From Metridium senile (lineage: Eukaryota; Cnidaria; Anthozoa; Actiniaria; Metridiidae): DNA of 64,000 nucleotides. Every line of letters begins with the position of its first letter. Positions within the stretch are counted from its first letter, which is position 1. Position numbers and translations under genes: made by a program. Of the stretch, positions 23,701 through 34,519 are shown piece after piece. The notes beneath the pieces are model-generated. The model did not search any database. It saw only the letters and a list, made by a program, of their open reading frames with translations, and was not told the origin of the DNA. The stretch spans positions 9,171,250 through 9,235,249 of the forward strand of contig OX459107.1 in the NCBI GenBank assembly GCA_949775045.1. The letters run 5' to 3'.

Positions 23701-26700
23701 CTTTCGATCTTTTCATTTGTAAGTTGTTTCCCAGTGTAGGTGTTAAATTTAACTTTCACTTTCGGATACTCGCTGAACGTGACGACGGCTACGTGAGTTT
23801 CTTTCTCAGAGATTGCATATACGTTTGTCAGAAAAGATGCAAAGTCAAGCACTTGTTTCCATTCTTTTTTACGAATGCTGCCAGAATTGTCTAGAACCAG
23901 GGCAAGATCCACAGGAAGGGAGCAACCTGATAAAAATTGTAACTTATTAATAACACAAGAGATACAGAAGTAAAGTAATACACAATTCTATAGCCGGTGG
24001 GGGAGGGCATAAGGTTGATTCTATAGCCGGTGGGGGAGGGCATAAGGTTGATTCTATAGCCGGTGGGGGAGGGCATAAGGTTGATTGTATAGCCGGTGGG
24101 GGAGGGCATAAGATTGATTCTATAGCCGGTGGGGGAGGGCATAAGGTTGATTCTATAGCCGCTGGGGCAGGGCATAAGATTGATTCTATAGCCGGTGGGG
24201 GAGGTCATAAGGTTGATTCTATAGCCGGTGGGGCAGGGCATAATGTTGATTCTATAGCCGGTGGGGGAGGGCATAAGGTTGATTCTATAGCCGGTGGGGG
24301 AGGTCATAAGGTTGATTCTATAGCCGGTGGGGGAGGGCATAAGATTGATTCTATAGCCGGTGGGGGAGGGCATAAGATTGATTCTATAGCCGGTGGGGCA
24401 GGGCATAAGGTTGATTCTATAGCCGGTGGGGGAGGGTATAATGTTGATTCTATAGGCGGTGGGGGAGGTCATAAGGTTGATTCTATAGCCGGTGGGGGAG
24501 GTCATAAGGTTGATTCTATAGCCAGTGGGGGAGGTCATAAGGTTGATTGTATAGCCGGTGGGGGAGGTCATAAGGTTGATTCTATAGCCGGTTGGGGAGG
24601 GCATAGGGTTGATTCTATAGCCGGTGGGGGAGGGCACGGAATGTTGCTATTTTGCACTTATCTCGCGTCACGCGTTACCCCTGGGCCACCCTCATTATTG
24701 GCATGAAATAATTGAGTCAAACATGAATATGCTGATGTGTACTGTACACAACAGGATCGAGGCTAAAACGTATTTTTGTAATATAAGAAATAAGTTGATA
24801 AAGTTATATTGATTTTTCTTACTCTTGCATTGTTGATATGAAATCTCTGCCACTTTTGTTGTTAAAGAGTTGACGTTATTGGCCATAAAGACTCGGCTAT
24901 TGTCTCCAGTTATGTTCGTAAGTTCATTTCTGTCAGACTTGTTTTCAAGCCCCAAAGCAAAGATACTAACTCCATTCCTTCTTAAGAGTCGCGATGCTTG
25001 CCTCAACTTGAATGCATTTTCACCGGGTGCACTTATATTTTTAGTGTTACGACCATCTGTAACAACAAGGCAAACCTGTATTTGGAAATACAAAACTTTA
25101 CTACATGTATTGAATTATGTCCACTAATGCTGTATTCTGTCATAACGGTAATACCATACAACAATAGACAAAACGGAGTTTTAAAAATGTCATTTTGAAC
25201 AAACAATTACAGTGAGCTAACGGAAGCGTGATGAAGATGGCTGACGACAATTCTCATCTAGATCTAGTTAAGGAGTTCCTAAAACTACGAGAAGACAACT
25301 TTAAGTCTTTTGTAAACCTTGTTATGGATAACTTCCATAATCGTTTGGATAAACTTTCCCGTGAAGTGCAGAATATCAAGGATAGTTTACAATTCACCCA
25401 GAATGAATTTGACGAAACAAAGGACAAAATGAAGAATACAAGTAAACTTGTAATATAATGTATATATGTATCAATCACAAAAACCTCCTTTGTTTACAGC
25501 TCGATTGCCTTATGCAATCTCCACGCTTCATACAATTAAATTGTTAATTAGTTTTTCATTGTGAATGTTTCTTGTGTGTATGTGGTAAATAAAAACCTTT
25601 GAACCTTTGTGTAATGAAATAAACTCAAGGAAAGGCCGCTTGCAAAGGCTTTATTATAAGTAATACCATGGCTCGAGGGAAATTAGTGATTAAATTTCCC
25701 CGAATACCGAGGGAAAATTTGTGGACTTTCACAAATTTTCCCGAGGTATTCAGGGAAATTTAATCACTAATTTCCCGAGTGCCATGGTATTACTTTGTAA
25801 TACCATGATCACCGAGGAAATAAGGGGGAAAAATGTTTTTCAATTCGATGTTCGGGTTTCTAAGTCAAGAAAGCGTGAACAACAAAAGCATTCAGAAAGT
25901 CATTAGCATGTAGAGGGCGTTTCCACGTCACATTAAGGCTTGATAGTGGTGAAATCAAACAAAAGTTTACAAATAAATTGCTTTGTTTTCTATTTTCGGT
26001 TTATCGTATGAGTGCGCAGGCGCAGATTCGGAAAACTCTTGCAACAAGGATACCGTGTTAGTGATAACGTATGTAGAACACTCCCACAAGTGTTAGAGTA
26101 AAGACTTGTGTGTAGTACAGGGTCCTTTATGTTAAACATTTTCAACTTGGGTCAAAGCGATCCAGGAATGGTCTCGATGATTGTTATGATGAGGGACCAT
26201 TGGGGGATAGTCTCCTAAATTTTCCTCATGCATACAACATGAGGGAAATTTAGAAGACAAAGAAATCCTTTGTCTTTTACTAAATTTCCCTTGCATAAAT
26301 TAAATAGAGGGAAATTTAGTAAAAGACAAAAGATTTCTAAAGTTCATAGTTCATAGTTCATTAATTAAAGTTCATAAACAGTGCACTTTCATTTTTTGAA
26401 CCTTCAAAACCTCGAAAAATAAAGCATTATATATTATTATGATTATTATGATTATTATTATTATTATGATTATAATGATTATAATGATTATTATGATTAT
26501 TATGATTATTATGATTATTATGATTATTATGATTATTATGATGATTATTATGATGATTATGATTATGATTATTATGATTATTATGATTATAATGATTATT
26601 ATGATTATTATGATTATTATGATTATTATGATTATTATGATTATTATGATTATTATGATTATTATGATTATTATGATGATTATTATGATGATTATGATTA

Positions 26701-27858
26701 TGATTATTATGATTATTATGATTATTATGATTATGATTATTATTATGATTATTATGATTATTATGATTATTATGATTATTATATATTATTATGATTATTA
26801 TGATTATAATGATTATTATGATTATTATGATTATTATGATTATTATGATTATTATGATTATAATGATTATTATGATTATTATGATTATTATGATTATTAT
26901 GATTATAATGATTATTATGATTATTATGATGATTATGATTATGATTATTATGATTATTATGATTATTATGATTATTATGATTATTATGATTATTATGATT
27001 ATTATGATTATAATGATTATTATGATGATTATGATTATGATTATGATTATGATTATTATAATGATTATTATGATGATTATGATTATGATTATTATGATTA
27101 TTATGATTATTATGATTATTATGATTATTATGATTATTATGATTATGATTATTATGATTATTATGATGATTATGATTACAATCTGCGATAACACGACTAC
27201 CATTTTATACCAGATTGAATTTGTGCAACTTGTCGCAGAGAAAAATTGTTGTAGCAAGATCCGGCAAAGATTCTTAAAATAAATCCAACGTATCACGCGA
27301 AGCGGGGAATTCTTGCTGCCGAAAATAAACAAAATAACAAATTCTGGTAGCAATAATGTTTTTCTATCGGATATATTTACCCGTTTTGCATTGGGTCGAG
27401 TTTTTCCATCTGTAAATATTTGATTATATGCCATGTCAAGTGCCCGGTTGATGTAAGTTAATCCATTGCTGCGTTTTGCTTGCTTGATAGCATTTAGAAT
27501 ATCATTTGCGTTTCTACCAAAGTTAACGTGTAGAGCAGGTCTGGTATTGAACGTCATGAAAGCGACACGAGTTTTGGTTGGTGAGATGATAAAAGAGTTT
27601 ACTATGTCTCGCGCAAAACTTTGAAATACCGGCCACTGGGTCTTACTGATACTACCCGAGTTATCGAGTACGATAGCGAGGTCAATGGATTGGTTGCAGC
27701 TTGGCTCTGTTGAGCAACAAGAATAAGTCAGAATACATGATTTAGATAGTCATTATTATCATCAGCATTATATTCGATATTACTACTGACATGACCATGA
27801 CCATGACCATGACCATGACCATGACCATGACCATGACCATGACCATGACCATGACCAT

Positions 27859-27924
<66 letters not shown>

Positions 27925-30244
27925 TACCACTACCACTACCACTACCACTACCACTACCACTACCACTACCACTACCACTACCACTACCACTACCACTACC
28001 ACTACCACTACCACTACCACTACCACTACCACTACCACTACCACTACCACTACCACTACCACTACCACTACCACTACCACTACCACTACCACTACCACTA
28101 CCACTACCACTACCACTACCACTACCACTACCACTACCACTACCACTACCACTAATAGTACTTACTAGAACACTGCAAGTCTTTTATTGTCTGTAAACCA
28201 TTATATAAACCTCTGAATGTGGCTGAATCAAAAACCCTGTCGGGATTATTGGTAACTTTTTTCAAGGCAGACCTGTCGAAGTTACGACCCATTCCCAAAG
28301 CAAAAATATCCACTCCTTTTTCTCTTAATCGTTTCGAAACCTGAACCAACCGCGTTTCACCGTTCTTTACTCGATTACCAATGATCACGCATACCTGTTT
28401 TTAAACAAATACACCCATTTCAAAAATCGTTGTCGTAGCCAAAGCAACTGTCAACACATGGTGGTGGTGGTGATGGTGATGGTGATGGTGATGGTGATGG
28501 TGATGGTGATGGTGATGGTGATGGTGATGGTGATGGTGATGGTGATGGTGATGGTGATGGTGATGGTGATGGTGATGGTGATGGTGATGGTGATGGTGAT
28601 GGTGATGGTGATGGTGATGGTGATGGTGATGGTGATGGTGATGGTGATGGTGATGGTGATGGTGATGGTGATGGTGATGGTGATGGTGGTGGTGATGGTG
28701 ATGATGGTGATGGTGATGATGATGATGATGGTAAAGAAGAAGTTCCTTTTGGATTACCTTTCGAAAGGTCCTCATTCCAGCCTGTTGTGTGAATATATAA
28801 GTTTCAGCTTCATTCAATGCTTCGTAAACATCTGCAATCTTGTCATTACTTTGCGACAAGTTATCAATTGTATCTTTAATGCTAATACCATCTATACGTT
28901 TATTCACACGGTCGACAAGCCTAACATGTGTATCAGCGCCTGACCTATATGTCATGATAGCAATATGCGTACCACTGGATGAAATATCAAAACTATCAAC
29001 CAAGTACTTTGCAAAGCGCTTTGCTTTCTTGAAATCATCACTGTTAATATTCGAGGTTACATCGAATAACAGAGCAAGGTCAATGGGAAGATGACAGCTA
29101 TCTGTTAATAATAATAATAGTAATAATTTTAAAAATAGTAATAACAATTATTATTATTCTGAGTATACCTCAACAAATAATCCTCCAATCACATCTCTCT
29201 ATTTTAGTCACGTGACGATCCAATATTTTGCAATATTCAAATTGTTTACTCGAGATATTTAAAATTATTATTTGTTCGGTATAATAAAACACTAGGATTC
29301 ATCCACACCCATCTCGGTAAAATGCCTCCGAGGCAGTACCTCTCCTCAATTATTTATTAAGAACCCGAGTATTGGTCCGGCCGGGACGCGAACCCCGCAC
29401 CTACTGCGCGTACCACTGTAGTGTGGTGTGGTGTGGTGTGGTGTGGTGTGGTGTGGTGTGGTGTGGTGTGGTGTGGTGTGGTGTGGTGTGGTGTGGTGTG
29501 GTGTGGTGTGGTGTGGTGTGGTGTGGTGTGGTGTAGTGGTGCTAAGTCAACCGGTTGGCATGTTAAATGATAAGAAGCCCGTTTTAGTAAAGATAGAGTG
29601 GACTCAAGGATAGAAGATGATAGTTATTACCTTAGCCTGCAAAACAGGCGTTCTTTTCGTTTTCTTGGAGTTTTTTTGGAAAAATCGGATTTTGGGGTTC
29701 CTGCGTTGTCCTTTTTTAGTCTAGGCCCCATGTTTCTCGCGGGTATCAAGACAACACAGAAACCCCCTAATCCGATTTTTTCCTTCAAAACCCAAAAGCC
29801 TGTTATGCAAGCTATTGTTACCTTTAGGTGTTATGTCAGGGGTTCTACAAATCAAGTTACAACCGTTTTCCGCTGGACAGCACTTTTGGGTTGAGGCGCA
29901 AGAATTCGAACCGTCTCCAGTACATCCGTCTTTACTTTTGCAGTTACTTAAGGGTTTATACATGAACACTTTGGGGCAAACTTCAACTTAAATGAAGAAA
30001 AAAAGAATTAGTAAATGAATGGATGAACAAATGAATAAATGAATAGATGAATAGATGGTCTGTGGATGAATGGAAGGATGGATAATAAACAAAACAGAAC
30101 AAAACAGAACAAATGAAATAATAGAACATGAGTGCTCTTGATCAATGAAAACTTACCCCTTTTGCCTTCGGGACGAGGTATATCGGCTAGTGTTACCCCG
30201 GCGAGTACCAGGAGGACAATGGGAAAAAATATCACTCGCAGCAT
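20733..30244 (-). CDS. Secreted WAP + triple von Willebrand factor A domain protein (9 exons)
   Basis: Exons on the minus strand: 30244-30157, 29986-29822, 29101-28758, 28394-28166, 27706-27381, 25075-24823, 23926-23574, 22225-21985 and 20851-20733. Phases join without a break, giving 705 residues plus stop. Exon 1 encodes a signal peptide. Exon 2 encodes an eight-cysteine WAP four-disulfide domain (about residues 32-80). Three VWA domains follow (about 87-272, 279-468, 470-664), each made of two exons split by a phase-0 intron just before the VCxxxTDG strand, with phase-1 introns between domains; this is the mark of exon-pair duplication. Each domain is flanked by cysteines. VWA2 and VWA3 keep the metal site (DNSGS, T, TDG); VWA1 does not. 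The last exon encodes a 39-residue acidic tail. VWA proteins usually bind matrix or cell-surface partners; the partner here is unknown. All other introns are GT-AG; intron 7 begins GC. Confidence 0.88.
20891..21117. mobile_element. TIR element with GATCCCTGATYCC interior
   Basis: Ends CAGGGTCGTGACGAGGGA and TCCCTTGACACGACCCTG. The interior repeats GATCCCTRATCCC-like phrases, also seen at 43660-43740. It lies in the last intron of the WAP/VWA gene. Confidence 0.75.
21411..21583. mobile_element. Dispersed element, family C copy 1
   Basis: Shares GGATATTTTTGCTCGATCCA and the preceding order of motifs (AAACTGTYTAATARGTTAT, TTGTTCTTTTRTAA) with 48975-49140. Intronic. Confidence 0.75.
22249..22440. 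mobile_element. TIR element, family B copy 2
   Basis: Ends TAGTTCCCTTCACGGTTCC and GGAACTGTGAAAGTGACTA with TA edges. The interior matches the copy at 16412-16620 (GTAGCCGGGCCTTTGCATC, CACGTGTCTCTATCATTG). It lies in intron 7, 23 bases from exon 8 of the WAP/VWA gene. Confidence 0.9.
22757..23320 (-). mobile_element. 5'-truncated LINE with (ATCT)n tail
   Basis: Minus-strand frame 23302-22955 reads SVLEYACQVFHRSLPDYLS and ALQAAELTTLSSRRDILSND, the C-terminal region of CR1/L2-type reverse transcriptase ORFs. A 3' UTR then ends in ATCT repeats at 22757-22776. It lies in intron 7 of the WAP/VWA gene, same strand. Confidence 0.85.
23982..24640. repeat. 33-bp minisatellite, about 20 copies
   Basis: Unit contains TTCTATAGCCGGTGGGGGAG and GCATAAGGTTGA, with GGCA/GTCA and GGGG/GGCA variants. 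A minus-strand frame stays open as an 11-residue repeat (SPTGYRINLMP) because 33 is divisible by three. It lies in intron 6 of the WAP/VWA gene. Confidence 0.95.
25225..25612 (+). mobile_element. Short LINE derivative: ORF1 start joined to 3' tail
   Basis: An ATG frame of 76 codons (25228-25458) encodes a coiled-coil-like start MADDNSHLDLVKEFLKLRED, as in ORF1 of CR1/L2 LINEs. It is followed within 150 bases by a LINE-type end, GTAAATAAAAACCTTTGAAC. Endonuclease and reverse transcriptase are missing. It lies in intron 5 of the WAP/VWA gene, opposite strand. Confidence 0.6.
25658..25796. repeat. Near-perfect palindrome
   Basis: Arms begin AGTAATACCATGGCTCGAGG and hold GGGAAATTAGTGATTAAATTT and its complement; centre near 25727. 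Confidence 0.88.
26205..26340. repeat. Two adjoining hairpins
   Basis: 26210-26261 pairs TCTCCTAAATTTTCCTCATG with CATGAGGGAAATTTAGAAGA; 26264-26338 pairs AAATCCTTTGTCTTTTACTA with its complement. Both share GGGAAATTTAG with the palindrome at 25658. Confidence 0.75.
26430..27180. repeat. (ATT)n/(GATTATTAT)n array
   Basis: About 750 bases of mixed ATTATG/ATTATA units in intron 5 of the WAP/VWA gene. Long isoleucine, tyrosine or asparagine frames on both strands are artefacts. Confidence 0.97.
27791..28153. repeat. Zoned hexanucleotide array
   Basis: (ATGACC)n at 27791-27859, then (CACGAC)n at 27860-27919, then (CACTAC)n at 27920-28153, with sharp borders and few errors inside each zone. Intron 4 of the WAP/VWA gene. 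Confidence 0.96.
28411..28458. mobile_element. Terminal fragment of TIR family F
   Basis: ATACACCCATTTCAAAAATCGTTGTCG... followed by GCCAAAGCAACTGTCAACAC matches the left end of the element at 63048 and the complement of the right end at 49510. The rest is missing and the hexamer array begins at once. Confidence 0.6.
28459..28735. repeat. (GGTGAT)n hexanucleotide array
   Basis: About 45 units, in intron 3 of the WAP/VWA gene. The polyhistidine minus-strand frame is an artefact of the repeat running on from exon 3. Confidence 0.97.
29337..29430 (-). mobile_element. tRNA-related SINE head
   Basis: On the minus strand CAGTGGTACGCGCAGTAGG (box A-like) is followed by GGGTTCGCGTCCCGGCC (box B). 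Downstream sequence is not tRNA-like. It lies in intron 2 of the WAP/VWA gene. Confidence 0.5.
29418..29534. repeat. (GTGTG)n pentanucleotide array
   Basis: About 23 copies of GTGTG starting at the tRNA-like box A end of the SINE head. Confidence 0.95.
29631..29815. mobile_element. TIR element, family D copy 1
   Basis: TTAGCCTGCAAAACAGGCGT at the left end and AAAAGCCTGTTATGCAAGCTA at the right, with inverted subterminal CGGATT and AACACAGAAAC blocks. Its edge is 6 bases from the exon 2 donor of the WAP/VWA gene. A second copy is at 40466-40644. Confidence 0.88.
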
Positions 30245-30352
30245 TTCGAGGACGTTGACACTGACGAATAAATCGACAAGTATTAAAGAAACGTTGATTC
30301 GAAAGAAAACAATTAATAACATCTCGTTAGAGAGAAAGAAAAACTTAATATA

Positions 30353-30568
30353 GGAAATAAAAGAAGAAGAAGAAAAAGAAGATTAAGAAGAAGATTAAGA
30401 AGAAGAAGATGAAGAAGAAGATTAAGAAGAAGATTAAGAAGATTAAGAAGAAGAAGAAGATGAAGAAGAAGAAGAAGAACTAGAAAAAGAAGAAGAAAAT
30501 AAGAAGAAGAAGAAGAACTAGAAGAAGAAGAACTAGAAGAAGAAGAAGAAGAAGAAGAAGAAGAAGAT

Positions 30569-30599
<31 letters not shown>

Positions 30600-30690
30600 A
30601 AGAAGAAGAAGAAGAAGAAGAAGAAGAAGAAGAAGAAGAAGAAGAAGAAGAAGAAGAAGAAGAAGAAGAAGAAGAAGAAGAAGAAGAAGC
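30353..30690. repeat. (AAG)n array
   Basis: Purine-only on the plus strand, interrupted first and then perfect, just upstream of the WAP/VWA first exon (5' UTR or promoter). No gene in it. Confidence 0.95.
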
Positions 30691-31490
30691 AAACGAAAAA
30701 GGCGAGGAGAAGGAGGTGAAAAAATATTCAAGAACATGACCGATAACGGAATAGAGGAACTAGAAAAAAGATAATAAATTTTATAGAGAAAGAAGTGTCG
30801 ATGATGAAAATGTAAAGCAAAAAGGATTGTTTGTTCTTACCTTGCTAGTCTTTTAGCAAATATCTCTTAAAGATATTAATAGTACCACTTCAGACCACGA
30901 TGAGACTGTACTTTTCTTATAGAGTGGTATATCTTTTTATATACTATTAGTTGTTAATATTTTATATGTAATATTTCAAAGTTCTTCAAGCTTAGTAACA
31001 TGTGCAATCAAGCGTGTTTCTATCCGATTAACTTTAGAAATATTTTGTGTAGTGTAATGAATTTGCAACGTCTCAGAATTGATAGAACATTTTTTTATTG
31101 TCATTGTCATTAGCTCAGTGCAGAGCTCAGTGTTTTCAAACTAAAAGACGGACAAATCTTGGATTCACATCAGACGGACGATTTCTAAGGACAATTTGTC
31201 CGTCCACAATTTTGAAAAGGGCCATTTACTGTTTTTAATAGAGTTTGAATTCAATAAGCTGACTTGCCAAAGGATCAGTAAGTCCGCCTAAGTCCTGTCA
31301 TATTGCCCTAAGTCGACCCCCCATCTTTCGCTTAAGATTTCTTAAGACGCCTAAAGTCCGCTTAGCTTGCCCTAAGTTGCCCCCATTTTCCCTAAAAAAT
31401 TATTAAGTCGTCTAAAGTCGCTTTAAGATGTCTGTAGTGGCGATGACTTAAGTCGATTTTTGAATAATCAATTACAGTCAAAGGACACGA
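30691..31490. other. Intergenic upstream of the WAP/VWA gene
   Basis: 31270-31440 shows loose repeats of CCTAAGTCSRCC and CTAAAGTCGCYTTA. No gene is seen; promoter elements of the minus-strand gene may lie here but I cannot point to one. Confidence 0.45.
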
Positions 31491-33025
31491 AGCGTGCCCG
31501 TCTAGACTGCATTATTCGTTTAATTATTCGATTTTTGACTTCATTCTTCGTTTTTCAAACTTCTCAAAATTCATATAGATAATTATGATATCAAAAATAA
31601 TTGATACTATTATCAGTAAAGATAATAAATCTGATTTGAATCAGTGAAAATTTCCGGCAATTCTAGATTTCGGATAGAAATATCATCTGATTCTTAAAAA
31701 ACTTGATTAAATCGGTATAACAAATTTCGTTTTAAAAATCGAAATTGGAAAATCTTGTACAACTTCCGTGTGAAAATTTCCGGCAATTCTAGATTTCGGA
31801 TAGAAATATCATCTGATTCTTAAAAAACTTGATTAAATCGGTATAACAAATTTCGTTTTAAAAATCGAAATTGGAAAATCTTGTACAACTTCCGTGTTTC
31901 AATCTTAATCTTCTAATTCGGAATTCACTTACCTATTTTAATTTCACAAATAGAAAAAGGGGGTAAATTTCAGTTTCTTAGATTAAAATGGTTATTACAA
32001 GTTTTGCCCTTATTGTCAAATATGATTTTCAACATAAAAGTCACATTTGAAAATATAGTACTAAATTCTAAATCGAAAAATTAAGTGGGGGTAGGGACAG
32101 TCTATGAGACTGTGGGTGCATCCTCGGGAACCCATGGGTAATCTTCTGTCGCTCGTTTCTCGCTCCCAGAATAAATACCCCTGGGAACGTCCTCTGTTGG
32201 AGCTTGTTCCGGAAGTCAAAATTCATCTCTTTCCTGATGAAAATCAAGATAACTATTCAAAGAAAGTTGTTAGATAAGTTTGATATTTGACTTCCGGGAC
32301 AAGCTCCAACAGACTACGTTCCCAGGGGTATTTATTCTGGGAGCGAGAAACGAGTAACAGAAGATTACCCATGGGTTCCCGAGGATGCACCCACAGATTC
32401 TCGTTGACAAACTCATAGACTGTCCCTACCCCCCTGAGGCTGGTTGTGTGTCCATTATCTCAGACCTAATTTCGACTTCTCAAATTGAATTTGAATTCGA
32501 TAAAATAGCATAAAATTCCAATTTTCTATTGTCACTTAGAGAAACGAGCGACAGAAGATTACCCATGGGTTCCCGAGGATGCACCTACAGTCTCATAGAC
32601 TGTCCCTACCCCCACTTAATTTTTCGATTAAGATTTTAGTACTATATTTTCAAATGTGACTTTTATGTTGAAAATCGTATTTGACAATATTAAAGGGCAA
32701 AACTTGTAATAACCATTTTAATCTAAGAAACTGAAATTTACCCTCTTTTTCTATTTGTGAAATTAAAATAGGTAAGTGAATTCCGAATTAGCAGATTAAG
32801 ATTGAAACACGGAAGTTGTACAAGATTTTTCAATTTCGATTTTTAAAATGAAAGTTGTTATACCAATTTAATGAAATTTCTTAGAATCGGATGCTAGTTC
32901 TATTCGAAATCTAGAATTGCCGGAAATTTTCACTGATTGATTTTTCAGTGAGATTTAAAGATATTTCATAAACGTGGAATGAAGTCAAGAATCGAATAAT
33001 ACAAGAACTAGACGCTCTCAGAGCG
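31490..33025. mobile_element. Large nested fold-back element
   Basis: Outer arms 31495-32095 and 32605-33020 are complements over several hundred bases. An inner palindrome at 32090-32440 starts GGACAGTCTATGAG and carries CATCCTCGGGAACCCATGGG inverted at its other end. A third copy of the inner terminus lies at 32535-32612. The left arm contains a direct 126-bp duplication (31644-31769 and 31770-31895) that the right arm lacks. No ORF. Confidence 0.88.
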
Positions 33026-34519
33026 TGTACTCGATGGGTGGTAATTTCTTTGTTAAAATTGGCAATGTACAGAGGATTTCTTGCGGTCAAAAGATCAACA
33101 CAGGAATCCCAAAATCACGAATTTCTCAAAACCCACACAAACGAGTTAACCAAGATTGAAGAATTGTAGAAAAAAAAAACCCTAGATAACCAAAGAACAT
33201 CTTCTTAATAGATAAAATTGAATAACTGTATCGGTAGAGTGCGTGTTACTTCTGTCGCTATGCAAGGGTTCGTTAGTAACCACGGTAAGCAAGAGAATTT
33301 CTGCAGATGACATGTTAAGGTAGTCGAACCTAGTATCGCACAAACCTATTATCGTGCTTATCTATGCTTTTCGTAAAAAAATAATATATAGCTTCTCTCT
33401 TGTGTAAAAGTTTATTGAATAAAAGTGGACTGAAAACTTGGTTGCAAAAGAATAAGCAGCTAAAATTGTTTCTAGTGTTTTCGCTCTATCTTTGAGAAAT
33501 TTAGAATCTGACCATTGCCTTTTAGGGTACGATGTACAGCCATGCACTATTCAAAATATTACTATTTTGTTATTTACGTGTGTTATACCTTTTAGAGGTT
33601 TAAAATCCACAAAACCACACCCATTTATAAACTTTCCGGTATCTACAATCATTGCCAAAAGTAGTTGGCACGATTTTAGTATTTTATCTCATAGTGACTA
33701 CTTCATTTATTTTAAGTATAAAAAATTTTCCCCCTTCCCCCCACGTCAATGTTGGTGTGAAATGATAGCGCATTGACACGTCAACCACACAAGCACCAAA
33801 CAATGACTCCCTCCTAAACATTGCGAAGGGGGGTGGGGGGAGTAGTAGAATTTCAGCAGTGCTAAAATTACTTTATCACATTCGTGCCAACACTTTTGTC
33901 AATGATTGTAGGCCTGTCCACAAGCAAAAAGTGAAAAAAGTTGCTCATAATTTCCCCAAAAGTTGCTCAAAAAATTAAAAAGTTGCTTAAAAGTTGCTCA
34001 AAAATCTAAAAGTTGCTCAAAAGCATTTCAACGTTTCTTATCAATTTGTTGATTTCATAGCATAGAATGCCATCAGCATTAATAATATAACTTGTCTAAA
34101 TGAATTAAGAATATTTTCTTGGTATTACAGACAATTTTGTTTTGATTTTACAACCGCTGACTACCTGGATCGCATTTACAAATTACCACAGGAAGACCAC
34201 TGCTTCGCAAAGTGTATTCAAATAAAATGTACCTTACATTATTCTTTGAAAAAATGTGTGCAAAAAATTCCCCGAAAAATTCCCCAATATAATAAAGAAA
34301 GAAGAACTTTATTTATCAAACGTATTTATTTTAAAATAGAAATTCTACATTAAATCTGAGACTTGAGACTTTAATCTAGCCACAATACATAAGTTATATG
34401 TACAAGAATGATGCATTGGATTAAGTTAAAAGATAAAATAAAGGGAATTAAAATATTTTATAAAATAGTTTTAGTGCTAGGTGTGTTCGACGCGAAAGTT
34501 TCAGCTATTTCGACAGCCA
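33026..34519. other. Intergenic, AT-rich
   Basis: 33935-34025 repeats AAAGTTGCTCAAAA several times. Otherwise no supportable feature. Confidence 0.5.

Noticed and set aside
23891..24637. 248-codon repeat protein
   Set aside because: It is the 33-bp minisatellite in intron 6 of the WAP/VWA gene, without start or splice support.
26427..27557. 376-codon minus-strand frame with polyisoleucine
   Set aside because: Only its first ~57 codons are real (WAP/VWA exon 5 to the donor at 27381); the rest is intron repeat.
28401..28757. Polyhistidine extension of the VWA protein
   Set aside because: It reads through the exon 3 donor into a GGTGAT array; the phase-0 splice to exon 4 restores the VWA fold.
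30480..30737. Polyleucine minus-strand frame
   Set aside because: Translation of the AAG array.
33225..33290. tRNA-like sequence (TCGGTAGAGTGCG ... GGGTTCG)
   Set aside because: Box B is incomplete and no cloverleaf can be drawn.
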